The notes under the pieces: generated by a model
Told to the model about the DNA's origin: nothing
What the model saw: the letters and a program-made list of their open reading frames with translations, nothing else
Database searches by the model: none
Position numbers and translations under genes: made by a program
Origin: Brassica napus
Taxonomy: Eukaryota > Streptophyta > Magnoliopsida > Brassicales > Brassicaceae
Direction of reading: 5' to 3'
NCBI RefSeq assembly: GCF_020379485.1
Contig: NC_063452.1
Span: 11,139,065 to 11,203,064 of the forward strand
DNA length: 64,000 bases
Part shown: one piece after another, positions 20,059-30,919 of the stretch
Layout: every line of letters begins with the position of its first letter
Numbering within the stretch: the first letter of the stretch is position 1

Positions 20059-23000
20059 TTTTTTTTTTGTCATCAACTTTACAGATTCATACTGACTCTG
20101 TAAACCAAATCGGGTGATCTGCATCCATGTGAACGACAAAAGACGGTTGCCTCCTAGCACTGCGTGCTATTCTATCTGCTGTTGAGTTTTACGTCCTTGG
20201 TACATAGATGATCTCTGATCGGGAGAAGCTCTCTTTCAGGATTTTGACATCGTCCAAATAATTTGCAAAAGCTGGTCATTCTTCTGGTTCTGAAACCATC
20301 TTCACCAATTGAGAACAATCCGTTGCAAACGTAACCTGGATCTGACGTAGATTCCTCATACATTCCATTGCCCAGAGGAGCGCTTCCATCTCCGCATAAA
20401 GAGGAGAGAGACTAGCCGTAACATTCATCGCCCCCAACAATCCATCAAATCCTTTTAAAGTGCTGAGCCAACCTTGTCCTGGAAAAATATCACCCTCTTT
20501 CCATGAGCCATCTGTGAAACACCATCTTCCTGGAATTGACGGCAAAATCATATCCACTATTTGTGGTGTTGTCCTCTGTTCATTCAATATTTGTGCCTCA
20601 GCCCACAATGTTGATTCTGTTTCTGCTAATTTAAGCGTATCCATGGGATCCATATCCAAATTACTAAAAACTTTATTATTCCTAGCTTTCCAAATATACC
20701 ATTGTATCCATGCAAACTGATGATCTTCTAGCTGCGGGGAAATTCTCCAGAAAAGATGATCCATGTTTGTAAAGAAAGAACTTGTTGGAAAAATATCTGG
20801 ATTTGACGGTATCTTTGAAAGAGCCCAAACCTGGAGTGCTGGAGGACATTCAAAAAACACATGGTTTATCGATTCCTCTTGGGCTCCACATCGTGCACAA
20901 CAAATATCCCCTTGAATCCCCCTCGCTTGTAAATTTTTCTTCACTGCTATGCATCATGTCACCAATTGCCATAGAAAATGTTTTAACTTTGGTGGACACC
21001 GTATTTTCCAGCAGAAAGCCTTCAGAACATCCACTGTGGAACCAATCAGTAACGGTGGTCTCTCCCTATCTGCATAAATCTGTTCTAGTTGATATCCTGA
21101 TTTGACTGTATACTTCCCATTTTTGGTGAAGTGCCATCCATCTCTATCTACCCTCTGAGTCCTGCTCAGTGGTATGCTTTCTATAAGTTCTGCATCCTGT
21201 GGATCCACCAAAAACCGAATTGCCTGTGAGTTCCAAGTACGTGAGGTAGGGTCAATGAGAGACTCCACAGTAAGGTCCGGGTATAAATTGTGTTGATTTT
21301 TATTAGCTGGTCTCGGGCGAGTGGTTGGGAGCCATGGATCATTCCATACGGATATAGAAGAACTTGATCCCACCCTTTTGATTAGTCCTTTGCTTACCAG
21401 AGATCTAGCAGATACGATACTCCGCCATCCATATGACGGAGAATATGAACGAATCGGTTCCAGAGGTGATGCATTCCTGTAATACCGACCTTTGAAAACT
21501 CGAGAGAATAATGTGTTTGGCTTCTCTATTAGGCGCCATAACTGTTTACCAAACATCGCTGTGTTGAAATCAGTGATGTCCTTAAACCCCAAACCTCCTT
21601 CATCATTATCTATACATACTTTGTCTCATGATTTCCAGTGCATGCCTCTTGTACTCCCCCCCCCCCCTGGACTCCACCAGAATTGTGATATTGCGCTCGT
21701 CAGTTTTTTAACGGTTGCCTTAGGTAAACGATAGCACGACATCGTATGATTTGGTAATGCCATAATCACTGATTTAATGATCACTTCCTTTCCTCCTTTT
21801 GTGAAGAACTTGAAAGTCCATTCATTGACTCTATTATTTAATCGATCCTGAACAAAGCTAAAAACTTGGATCTTTGAACCCCCCAGATTTTCTGGTAAAC
21901 CAAGATAAGATCTCATTCCTCCAAGATTCTGAATGCCCAAAATATCTCTTAATTCCTGTCTTATTGATTCCTCAATCTTATGTCCAAATTGAATTGAAGA
22001 CTTTTTAAAATTTACTAACTGCCCTGAAACTGCCTCATATTCCTTTAAAATCCTAAGAATTGTTTGACACTCTCCATTTTGAGCTTTACAAAAGAAGAGA
22101 CTATCATCCGCAAAAAGCAAATGAGATATGGATGGACAAGCTCGAGCTACCTTCATTCCCGTTAGTTGTTGCCCCCTCTCTGTCTTTTTAATATTCGCAA
22201 TTAAAGCATCAGTGCAAAGAATAAATAAATAAGGCGATAAAGGGTCCCCTTGACGTAAGCCCCTATGTGGAACAATAAGGGCACGTGGTTGACCATTTAT
22301 AAGTACCCGATATTGCACCGATGATATACATTACATCATCAATTTAATCCAATGGAGGCCGAAACCCATTTTCTGTAGTAGAGCCTTAATAAAGTCTCAT
22401 TCCACTCTATCATACGCTTTGCTCATATCCGTCTTAATTGTCATATACTTTCCCTGACATGCTTTATTTGTTCGCAATCCGTGGAACATTTCCTGGGCGA
22501 TAAGAATATTATCAGAAATTAACCTTCCTGCCACGAATGCCGATTGAGTTTCAGATATGAGTGAGGGAAGATAGATTTTCAATCGCTGGCACAAAACCTT
22601 AGAAATAATTTTATATCCAACATTACAAAGACTGATTGGCCGCAATTCCGTCATCCTTGTAGGTCTCTCTGTTTTTGGAATCATACAGATATTAGTAATA
22701 TTTAATCTTGCATCCATTTCTCCCGAAACTAAGAAATTATTCACCATCTCTACCAAATCATTCTTAATAATATGCCAGGAGTGTTGGAAAAAAAGAGCAG
22801 TCATGCCATCCGGTCCTGACGCCTTCTCCGGATGCATCATAAACAAAGCCTCTTTGACCTCCTCCTCTGTTGCTAGTCTCAATAACCGTTGATTCATTTG
22901 GGAAGTGATACCCGGTGTAACCTCTGTCAGAAAACTATCGAAATCCGATGGGGAAGTGGTACTAAATAGATTTTCAAAATAGTCGATTGCTACTTTTTCC

Positions 23001-24178
23001 ACACCATTATCCTCTGTAATCCAATTCCCATCAGCATCATGTAATCCAACAATTCTGTTACGAACCCATCGTTGCTTGGTTAAAGCATGATAAAATTTCG
23101 TGTTAAGATCCCTAGAGGAATACCACATGTTCCTACCTTTCTGGTGCCAATACTCTTCTTCATCCTTATATGCATCTTGTAATTTCCTAGACACCTCGAG
23201 AATATCCTCCTGGGGCCTGGTATTGTTTGTTTGTACATCTTCAAGTGCTTGCTGTAGATCATTTATTTTTTCTTTTCCATAAGGTGGATTATTTTTCCAC
23301 CATTTAACAATTTCATGACGATAATTACTAATTTTTGCCACTATACTCCCAGGTCTCCCTTCTGCTCCTCCTTCGCTATAATCTAGCCAACCCATGGTAA
23401 TTGATTCCATAAGTCCTGCTTGCCCAATCCATCTCTTATCGAACCGAAATTTTCCTTTCCTCCTTGGGATTTTATCTTCTAGATAAGCTACCACCGGCCG
23501 ATGATCGGAAGCCACCATTCGTAGATACTCTGTAAAAGAACATGGGAATAGAGTATGCCACTCTTCATTTGCTAAAGCACGATCTAATCGACATCTAACC
23601 ATCACTGCCCCTTTCCCTTTTCCTCTTCTTCCTTTCCATGACATTTTGTTTCCCCGAGCCGGAAATTCTAGTAAACCACTATTTTTTATCATGTTATTAA
23701 AAGGAATAAAAGAGTCCGCACTCCTTATAGATCCTCCTTCTTTTTCATGATTACGAGTAATTTCATTAAGATCACCAATGATAAACCAGGGTTCGGATCG
23801 TGATAGTCCATATCTAGTTAAGCGTTCCTACACTTGTTCCCTCATCTTCTGAACTGGATCCCCATATACAAAAGTAAGATAAACCGTTTTGCCAAGAGCC
23901 TCCGCTTCCACATCAATCATTCGGTTACTAGAGTATAATACCTTGACCTGGTATTCATTATTGTAAAAAGGCGCTAGACCCCCACTTCTCCCCACCGGAT
24001 CTACTGTGATCAGATTATCATAACCAATATGAGATTGAAAGTTTTGAACAAACTCTGAATCTTGTTTTGTTTCTGCTAAAAATAAAAAGTCCGGTTTATG
24101 TTTATGCCTTATCTCCTTCAAATAACTTATGGTCCACTTACTTCTTATTCCTCGGCAATTCCAACTTAATACTCTCAT
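20059..24178 (-). mobile_element. Decayed L1-type LINE
   Basis: Minus-strand LINE remnant from the ORF2 start (24178) to a short poly(A) tail seen as T's at 20059-20068. Reading the minus strand, the last stop is at 20087-20089. ORF1 is almost absent: only a short open tail ending at 24175 (IGSHYTRQFGSPENIKKNIF) may be its C terminus, overlapping the ORF2 ATG as ATGA. No target duplication was found. A homopolymeric C run at about 21655-21667 lies within it. Confidence 0.88.
20087..24178 (-). pseudogene. LINE ORF2 pseudogene (endonuclease, RT, zf-RVT, RVT_3)
   Basis: The coding sequence is split into open blocks 23828-24178, 22397-23692, 21626-22318, 20954-21592 and 20276-20944, with frame changes or stops between them. 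In order they show the endonuclease start MRVLSWNCRGIRSKW, MVASDHRPVVAYL, the RT blocks ASGPDGMTALFFQ, TDMSKAYDRVE and FADDSLFF, the zf-RVT block RCPPKLKHFLWQL with CARCGAQEESINHVFFEC, and the RNase-H-like block CFTDGSWKEGDIFPGQGW. A stop interrupts the last domain (after YVPRT). The catalytic FADD survives, but the protein cannot be made whole. Confidence 0.9.
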
Positions 24179-25165
24179 TTGAAGATATTTTTTTTAATGT
24201 TCTCAGGAGAACCAAATTGACGGGTGTAATGAGACCCTATTTCCACAATCCATCTATTATCCTTTCTTTGGGGCCTTAACCATTTCATAAAAAACCATAA
24301 TGCCACTACTCTTTTAAAACTCCCATATTTGCCACTTTCCTTATTCACATAGAACGCAGGAAATAAAAATACTTGTAACAGAAAATAATACCAATCCCTT
24401 TGAACCATCAACATGTATAATAAGACTATGTTCTTTGCGTTAAGCTTACGTAACCTCCAATCCAAGGAATCCCATGTTCCAAAAAAAACCCCTGAAAGAT
24501 GCGTCTGTCTCTGTCTCCCAACATGGACTATCACTGTGTTGCAACATTAGTATACACACAGTGAAAATGGAAACGTTTCCTGTATGTCTACAAAGCCCCA
24601 TAAAAATAAACCTACTTAAGCCAAAATCATCACCACGGTCATTTACTATCCAAACTAGAATCAAAAAAATTAATACTCAAATCCGGATCTTTTGGATAAG
24701 ATATTTGGATCAATATAGTTACTTAAAATTTTTCGGTTCAGGTAAGTTCCAACCGGGTTAAAGTCGTTTCATGTCACAAAACGAAATACATGTAAAGAAC
24801 CGGTAAATATCGGTTATATGTTTGGATTCAGGTCGGTTCGGATATCTAGGACCCGAAAAAAAATACTCAAAGACTTGAAAAATATCAAAACCCAAATACC
24901 CGAATATATTTGAATATCTGAAAATACACTAATTTTGTGTGAAACCAGACTTGGACACCTGAAATTTTAGCCGAATACCCGAAATATTTTTCTAAAAATC
25001 CAAAATTTTACATAAACGCAAAATTTTATTCGAAAAACCGAATCCAAAACTCGGGAACATGGGTTGGGATGAGTTTGATTTAGGCTTGATTGTACGGTAT
25101 GTTAGTCAACTGGTCGACACAGTTAATGTAAACTTTTTAGAAACCTAAAATAATCAGTTCCAAAA
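24179..25165. other. Spacer with Brassicaceae dispersed-repeat sequence
   Basis: Bases 24670-25080 are rich in phrases such as GGTTCGGATATCTAGGACCCG and CCCGAATATA, which recur at 29270-29480. They are probably old transposon sequence. No gene is recognised. Confidence 0.45.
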
Positions 25166-25840
25166 TCTCTTATATATTATTAAAAGAGAAGTACAAAAAT
25201 AAAACAACCCTTAGTTTTTCAACTTATTTACAATGACATGCCACTGAAGTTATTAATTAACCTACCTTTTAGGATTTTTTGTCTTTTCCTCTTTAATTAA
25301 TACATTTCCAAAATCAAATTCTAACTAAAAATTATGGCAATAATAATTAATAAACCTAGCTTTTAGTATTCTTAGTCTTTTCCTATTTTATTATACATAT
25401 GTGTGTTTGAAAATAATTAATTCCATATATACATTTCGTAATTACATACATTATATAGTAATTATTTTACTAATTCCACATATACATAGTAAATAGTATA
25501 CAACAATTTTATTATACATAATCATAAAATTTTGATCCATAAAAACAGTTTATACAACAATTTTATTATATATTATCATAAAATTTTGATCCATAAAAAA
25601 TAAAACTACATTTGTGTGACTTTACGGGTCATATTCTTAATAAATGGATGATATAATTAAGGGTTTACATGATAAAATAAAACTACTCAATATAAACCAT
25701 AAAATTATTGTGTTTAGAAATGTCGTATTAAAAAAAAATTTAAACAGGTAAATTTTAAAATATATATTATCACTTATACAAATAAATATTCATTTATAAA
25801 AAAAACTAACACCCACGCGGGTGCGCAAGTCAATTTCTAG
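25166..25840 (+). mobile_element. Short non-autonomous Helitron
   Basis: It starts TCTCTTATATATTATTAAAA after an A, a typical crucifer Helitron 5' end. It finishes with CTAG (25837-25840) followed by T. A hairpin (CACCC 810-814 of the 25-kb block, GGGTG 819-823) lies 14-17 bases before the end. Insertion between A and T and a 3' hairpin plus CTAG are the Helitron hallmarks. There is no Rep/helicase gene. Confidence 0.85.
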
Positions 25841-26112
25841 TTCTTATTATTTGAGAAACATTTTAAAAAGGTAACCTTTAATTTGTATTTTATTTACGGC
25901 CGTTCCATTAGTGAAGTGGCAACACTACATTCATCCTCACTTTAAATTGATATTTACCCTTTCTTTTATAGAACAATTACAAAAAATGCCACTCACACAT
26001 TATCAAGTGGACCAACTTATCATAAGGGTGATATTAAAGAAAGCATATTAGATAAATCCGGTTAGAAAACAGATCACGTCAATCCGGTTTAGATGAACCA
26101 CCACCAACGCAA
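25841..26112. other. Spacer
   Basis: No gene or element recognised. Confidence 0.5.
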
Positions 26113-26128
26113 CTAGATTTTCATATTC
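26113..26128. repeat. Target-site duplication of retroposon
   Basis: CTAGATTTTCATATTC, repeated exactly at 27378-27393. Confidence 0.92.
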
Positions 26129-27377
26129 TTTTTTTTGTCATCTGTAGATTATATTAAACACAAAAACATCATTTCTTACAAACCAGAGCCGGCAAGGAAT
26201 ACATTCCTTCCAGAGCCAAAAGCCGGCGAGGTAACATGTACCACCCGGAACCAAAAGATGGATACAATACAAACCCATAAAAAACTAACAAAGGCACGAA
26301 GAAAAAAGATGTCGAGAGGCAGTAGAGTAAAACAGAACTTCAGTAGAGGAGAGCTCCACCTTGCGCTCAAAGACGAGCTTACCGAAATAGAACTCATCAA
26401 CAATTAACACAAGATTAGCGGAGCAGCGAGATAGACTAGACGCACACGAACATCACCAAACATAAAAACTGAATCGAGAGAGGTTAGAATCCTTAACCGT
26501 CGCTGTAAACACCCTTCAATCCCAACTAAGTCTCTCCATTGGACCTTGAGTGTGCTCTCCCCGCGCCTCATACGCACCATCACCCCACGGCAAAGCCTAT
26601 AAAGTTTCCCGGAAACGTCTTATTCACACAGCCGGTAACTGGATAATAACCACTCCAAATCCATGACAATCACGATCAAGACGGCGACAATCGACCCACA
26701 ATGAAGCAATCGCTCCGATATACATCTATCTCCTTCCAAGCCAAACACGCACCTCCTCTGAGAACCAGAAGATGTTTCCACCTCCACCGAAGACTAGAGC
26801 CACCACTGATCAACCCACATCCCAAACCCCATAAGAACTAACAAAGCAAACCCCTAACCGAAGAACCGCAAACACGCGCCAAGACTATCCTTCGAGCAAC
26901 ACGCGCCACCGGGAGAATAAAACCTGACACCGCCAAGCTCTTCAAAACCGATGCACACCTTGTGAGCAAAGCCCACGAAGACCTATGACTCACGCACCTC
27001 CAGAACTGGCTAAGGGAGAATCACACCAAAGAGATCTGAAAATCGGCAAATCCAAAACCCTAGCCACCTTAAAATCCGACTCCGCAACCAGCCGCACCTC
27101 CACGAACCTCGCCGTCCCACCAAGGCTACCGGTGACGACAGATCTGGAAGAACCGCCATGGTCGGACCCCGAATCAATCATCAAACAACGACGTCATTGC
27201 TTTAGCATATCGGCTAGGGGGAAAGGCTAAGTAACAAAGCAAAGGGAAAACGAGAGGGGAGAAGGAAGCACCGGCACCAGCGGCGAGCCGCAAACGCCGG
27301 TGGAAACGCGATGGAGTTCTTCAGGCTCTTCTTCTTCTTCTTGCGTTTTTTTTTAGGCTACTGTCGATCCAATGGTG
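26129..27377 (-). mobile_element. Non-coding poly(A) retroposon (Sadhu-like or LINE-derived)
   Basis: The element is 1.25 kb, reads on the minus strand and ends in a short poly(A) seen as T's at 26129-26136. An exact 16-bp duplication flanks it, so it was inserted by target-primed reverse transcription. It is GC-rich compared with its surroundings. The ORFs in it are short (up to 90 codons), on both strands, and show no conserved domain. The 3' end GATGACA plus A's is shared with the LINE ending at 20059. The Sadhu label is a guess based on structure. Confidence 0.78.
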
Positions 27378-27393
27378 CTAGATTTTCATATTC
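27378..27393. repeat. Target-site duplication of retroposon
   Basis: Exact copy of 26113-26128. Confidence 0.92.
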
Positions 27394-27889
27394 AACCAAT
27401 GGTTTTCTTATTGAATATTTCCTAACGATATATAATTGAGATGAATTTTTAGAAACACAACTGAGTTTTCATATAAGACCATGTTTTGCAAACCATGGTT
27501 TGCTTGAAAATTAATTTTCTTTGGTTTTTTTTTTCTTAATTGACTTTATAGCTTAAACATGTGTTACATAACTAAATCAAAGAAAAGCCATATGTTTGAC
27601 TTTTTAGCTAAACGTAAACGTGTGTTTCATATCAATAGTTTCGTAATTATAATATCAATACTATTAAGAAAAAATTACACGTAGACATACTTTTTACTTA
27701 CCTATTTACATCCACACATACTTTCAGCATGTGAGGTACTTCTTCCTTGTAAATTTCCCAAAGAGCTCTTATAACCTAAAATCTATCTTTCCATTGACTC
27801 ATCAAATTTTAATCAGCCGCATCTACTCTCTTCTCCGATGATTACAATTTTCACAGCCGACGTTTTACACAATATAATAAGGGCCGTTA

Positions 27890-28550
27890 ATGGTAGAGGA
27901 AAAGCTGGAGGTGGAGATGCTAGTGGAGAAGAAAAGGTGGAGACATGGTTACGGTGGAAAACATAATGTTTATGGTGGTCATGCTAGTGGCAACGGTAGA
28001 GGTCGGGTCTTATGTGGTGGTGAAGGAGGAAGAGCTGGACGTGGAGCCGTGGATGTGGATCAAAAGTTGGAAGGTATGGAGGAGGTGACGGTGAAGCTAA
28101 TGGCTTAAGTGGAACTTGTGTAATTGGATATGAAAATTGTGGTGGTGAAAGAAGTGGTTAGCAGTCATGGAGCCGGTGGAGGGTCTTATCGTGGTAGTGC
28201 TTACGTAGGCAGGTAATGGAGGAGCTTATGGCAGAGGAGGAGGAGCTAATGGCGTCAGTGGAGCTTGCAGATGTGGATATGAAAGTTGTGGCTGCGAAAG
28301 AAGTGGTTAGTGGTCATGGAGGCGGTTGAAGGTTTTATGGTGTTGGTTTTTACGAAGGCTGAAGGAAGAGGAACCATAGGCGGGGAAAGATCAACAGTTA
28401 TACCCTCTAGTGGCGGTAGAGGAAGTGGTGGTGGAGAAGCTTATGGCGGAGGTGGAGTTTATAGCGGGATAGTTATGGAAGTGGTAGTGGTGAAGGAGGT
28501 GGTATGGTGGTACAAAAGAAAGATACCTCAGTGGTGGTTAAGGAGGTAGT
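27890..28550 (+). pseudogene. Glycine-rich coding relic
   Basis: GGT/GGA-rich sequence gives glycine-rich peptide in changing frames (for example GRGKAGGGDASGEE, VYGGHASGNGRGR and GGRGSGGGEAYGGGG). The repeated theme 'gtggaggagcttatgg' recurs along 660 bases. No single frame stays open. It may derive from a glycine-rich protein gene, but I do not recognise which one, and it might be simple-sequence expansion alone. Confidence 0.4.
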
Positions 28551-29158
28551 TATGGATAGTCCACAATTTGAAATCGGTTTCATGACCACACTTTCTCTGA
28601 CCACATGAACGAAATTAAATGAAGGTTATAATAGACATTTTACTCCACCTTTTCCTGCACAAAGTGTACCTCCAGCTTGAAGTATGTCAAAGTGTAATAC
28701 AACACCTTTAAAGTATGTCAGTTGGTAAAGCTTTCTATTATTAAAAGGGAAGGAGTTTTAATAAATCTAATTTAAAAAATTGTTTGGACCCTTTCATTAA
28801 CTAATAATATTTTGGTCTTACTTTGATTTGGACAAACAATATGTTACCTTAAATTTCTCTAACAATCATTTAGTCAAAGCTTTTATTTATTGGACTCATA
28901 TCTTTTTGTAAACGAAAAGATTAAACCATATATACACGACCACATAAATTTGGTTCACGAAAATATAATATCATGTACAATTTATTATAATCTTCTCTAA
29001 ATATGTCTCATTAACTTCATAATTAAGATAAGTTTAAAAATTATATATTATGTTAATTTTATTTTATTGATAAATAACAATTTAGTATTTAAGATAAGTT
29101 TAAAATTATCAAAAACCCAACAAATCTTTTTTTTACTGCTCCACAAAAAACCTACAAA
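28551..29158. other. AT-rich spacer
   Basis: A Helitron-start-like TCTATTATTAAAAGGGAAG occurs at 28734; otherwise nothing is recognised. Confidence 0.45.
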
Positions 29159-30103
29159 TCTATACTATTAAATTAGCCAAAAACCTCTCAAATAAATCTT
29201 AAGTTTCACCAACTGAACAAATGTAACTTTTATAAAATGCACAAAAATATAATGAAATGTTAGATTTGGGCATTCGGGTCTTCGTGTCAAATATAAATCG
29301 GTTTCTTTCAGGTCCAAGTTCTTTGGGTCTTGGGCATTTATATCCAACTAGGTATTTGAATTTTTTTTTTCTCAAATCGGTTCCTTTTAGTTCCAGGTCA
29401 GTTTGAGTCAATAATTCAAATATCTGTAAAATTTACTATGTAATTTGGCTAAGTAATGAGTCTAGCTCGGTTCGAGTATTTAGGACAAAAAGATCTAAGG
29501 AATCCAAAAAGCCAAAAAATCAAAACACAAAAATACCCAAAATCAAACAAATACCAGAAATAACTAAATATCTAAAAGACCAAAATCTTACCCGAGAACC
29601 AAAAATATCCAATATTTTAAATATATTTTCAAAATTTGAAATTTTACCCAAAACCTAAAACTATAACAGAAAACGTGAATCCAAAATTTACAATAATATT
29701 TTTATACTGAGAACATATATGAATTACTCAAATATACAAAATATGAACAAAACATTTTGGGTACTTTGGGTACCCGGAGTCCAACAGAGACCCGCAGGTC
29801 CAAAAAAATCTAATAGGTACTTTTTTTCCAATCCCGAACCTCAACCTGTATATCGTATTGGTTTGGTTCGTTTATCAAATTTGAGTAAAATTTTCATACT
29901 TGAGAAAGAGTTACATAAGAGTGTATATAAAAAAATCTCGAATAAACCTATTCATAAGTTATATAATTTTAAACAAATTTATGTATTCGATATAAACGAC
30001 TTTATAACATAATAATACACAATATACTCAAAATACTATCTCATATCCAACTTCGTATATAACCCATAAAATCCGTGTTTTCGAAGCGCGGATCAGAATC
30101 TAG
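29159..30103 (+). mobile_element. Non-autonomous Helitron
   Basis: The 5' end TCTATACTATTAAATTAG follows an A. The 3' end has a hairpin (ATCCGTG and CGCGGAT, 30071-30093), then CAGAATCTAG and a host T. There is no coding gene. The alternative 5' end at 28734 has a better internal motif but is preceded by T, so I prefer 29159. Confidence 0.7.
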
Positions 30104-30378
30104 TTTGAACTTTATAGTTATTATTATAATATAATATTTCCTTTTTTTCCGCAAAGTTATGATGAATTAAGCCATATAACAAATTAACGTATAGACTAAT
30201 TCCAATTGGTTTATGGTTTGTCTTATATATAAAGTGATGCAGCAAATGATTTTAGGTGATGCCGATTTAATGTAAAAACGCGAATACGACGATATAATAC
30301 GATTACTTGACTGATTGTATAGATCTTTCAAAAGAAATTTTATAATAAATTAAATGGAATCCCTTAATTTATGCTCCA

Positions 30379-30567
30379 TGTTGTGAAACTTAGGATTTAG
30401 AACTATAAATTTCTGTGTATTATTAATTAAAAGTGTGTTCCTTTGTATAAGGATTACAAGATATAGAAATATGGAAAGTATCCAAAACCTAAACCAACTA
30501 GGATTAGGAAAACTAGTAATACATAATATGGAAAGAATACAAATACAAGGAAAAAGGAAATATGGCC

Positions 30568-30652
<85 letters not shown>

Positions 30653-30770
30653 AGTCGTGGCCGCCTTTCTCTCTCTAGGGTTGGGCTGTCTCTCTCTCTA
30701 AGTGTATGGGCCGGTTATGGACCGGGCCGGTTATGGACCGGGCCGGTTATGGACATCCATCAATTGATTT
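30379..30770 (-). repeat. Copia 1 LTR (3' LTR of the element)
   Basis: 392 bp, against 342 bp in the other LTR. The excess is the TC run plus a repeated ACCGGGCCGGTTATGG motif near 30706-30750. Confidence 0.9.
30569..30650. repeat. (TC)n microsatellite inside LTR
   Basis: 41 uninterrupted TC units. The other LTR has only a few at the same site, so the expansion arose after insertion. It creates a spurious Ser-Leu ORF. Confidence 0.95.
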
Positions 30771-30919
30771 ATAACACTCCCCCTTGGATGCCATAACCAT
30801 ACATGGATTGTAATACGCTTAATGTTGCCTCATTAAAACATTATCAAGAAAACTCAGTGGGACAAAACCATGATGAAGGAAAAAGAGTACAACACGTACT
30901 ACTCCCCCTGATGTGAACC

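Noticed and set aside
30435..30701. 88-codon ORF with Ser-Leu repeats
   Set aside because: It is the translation of the TC microsatellite inside a Copia LTR.
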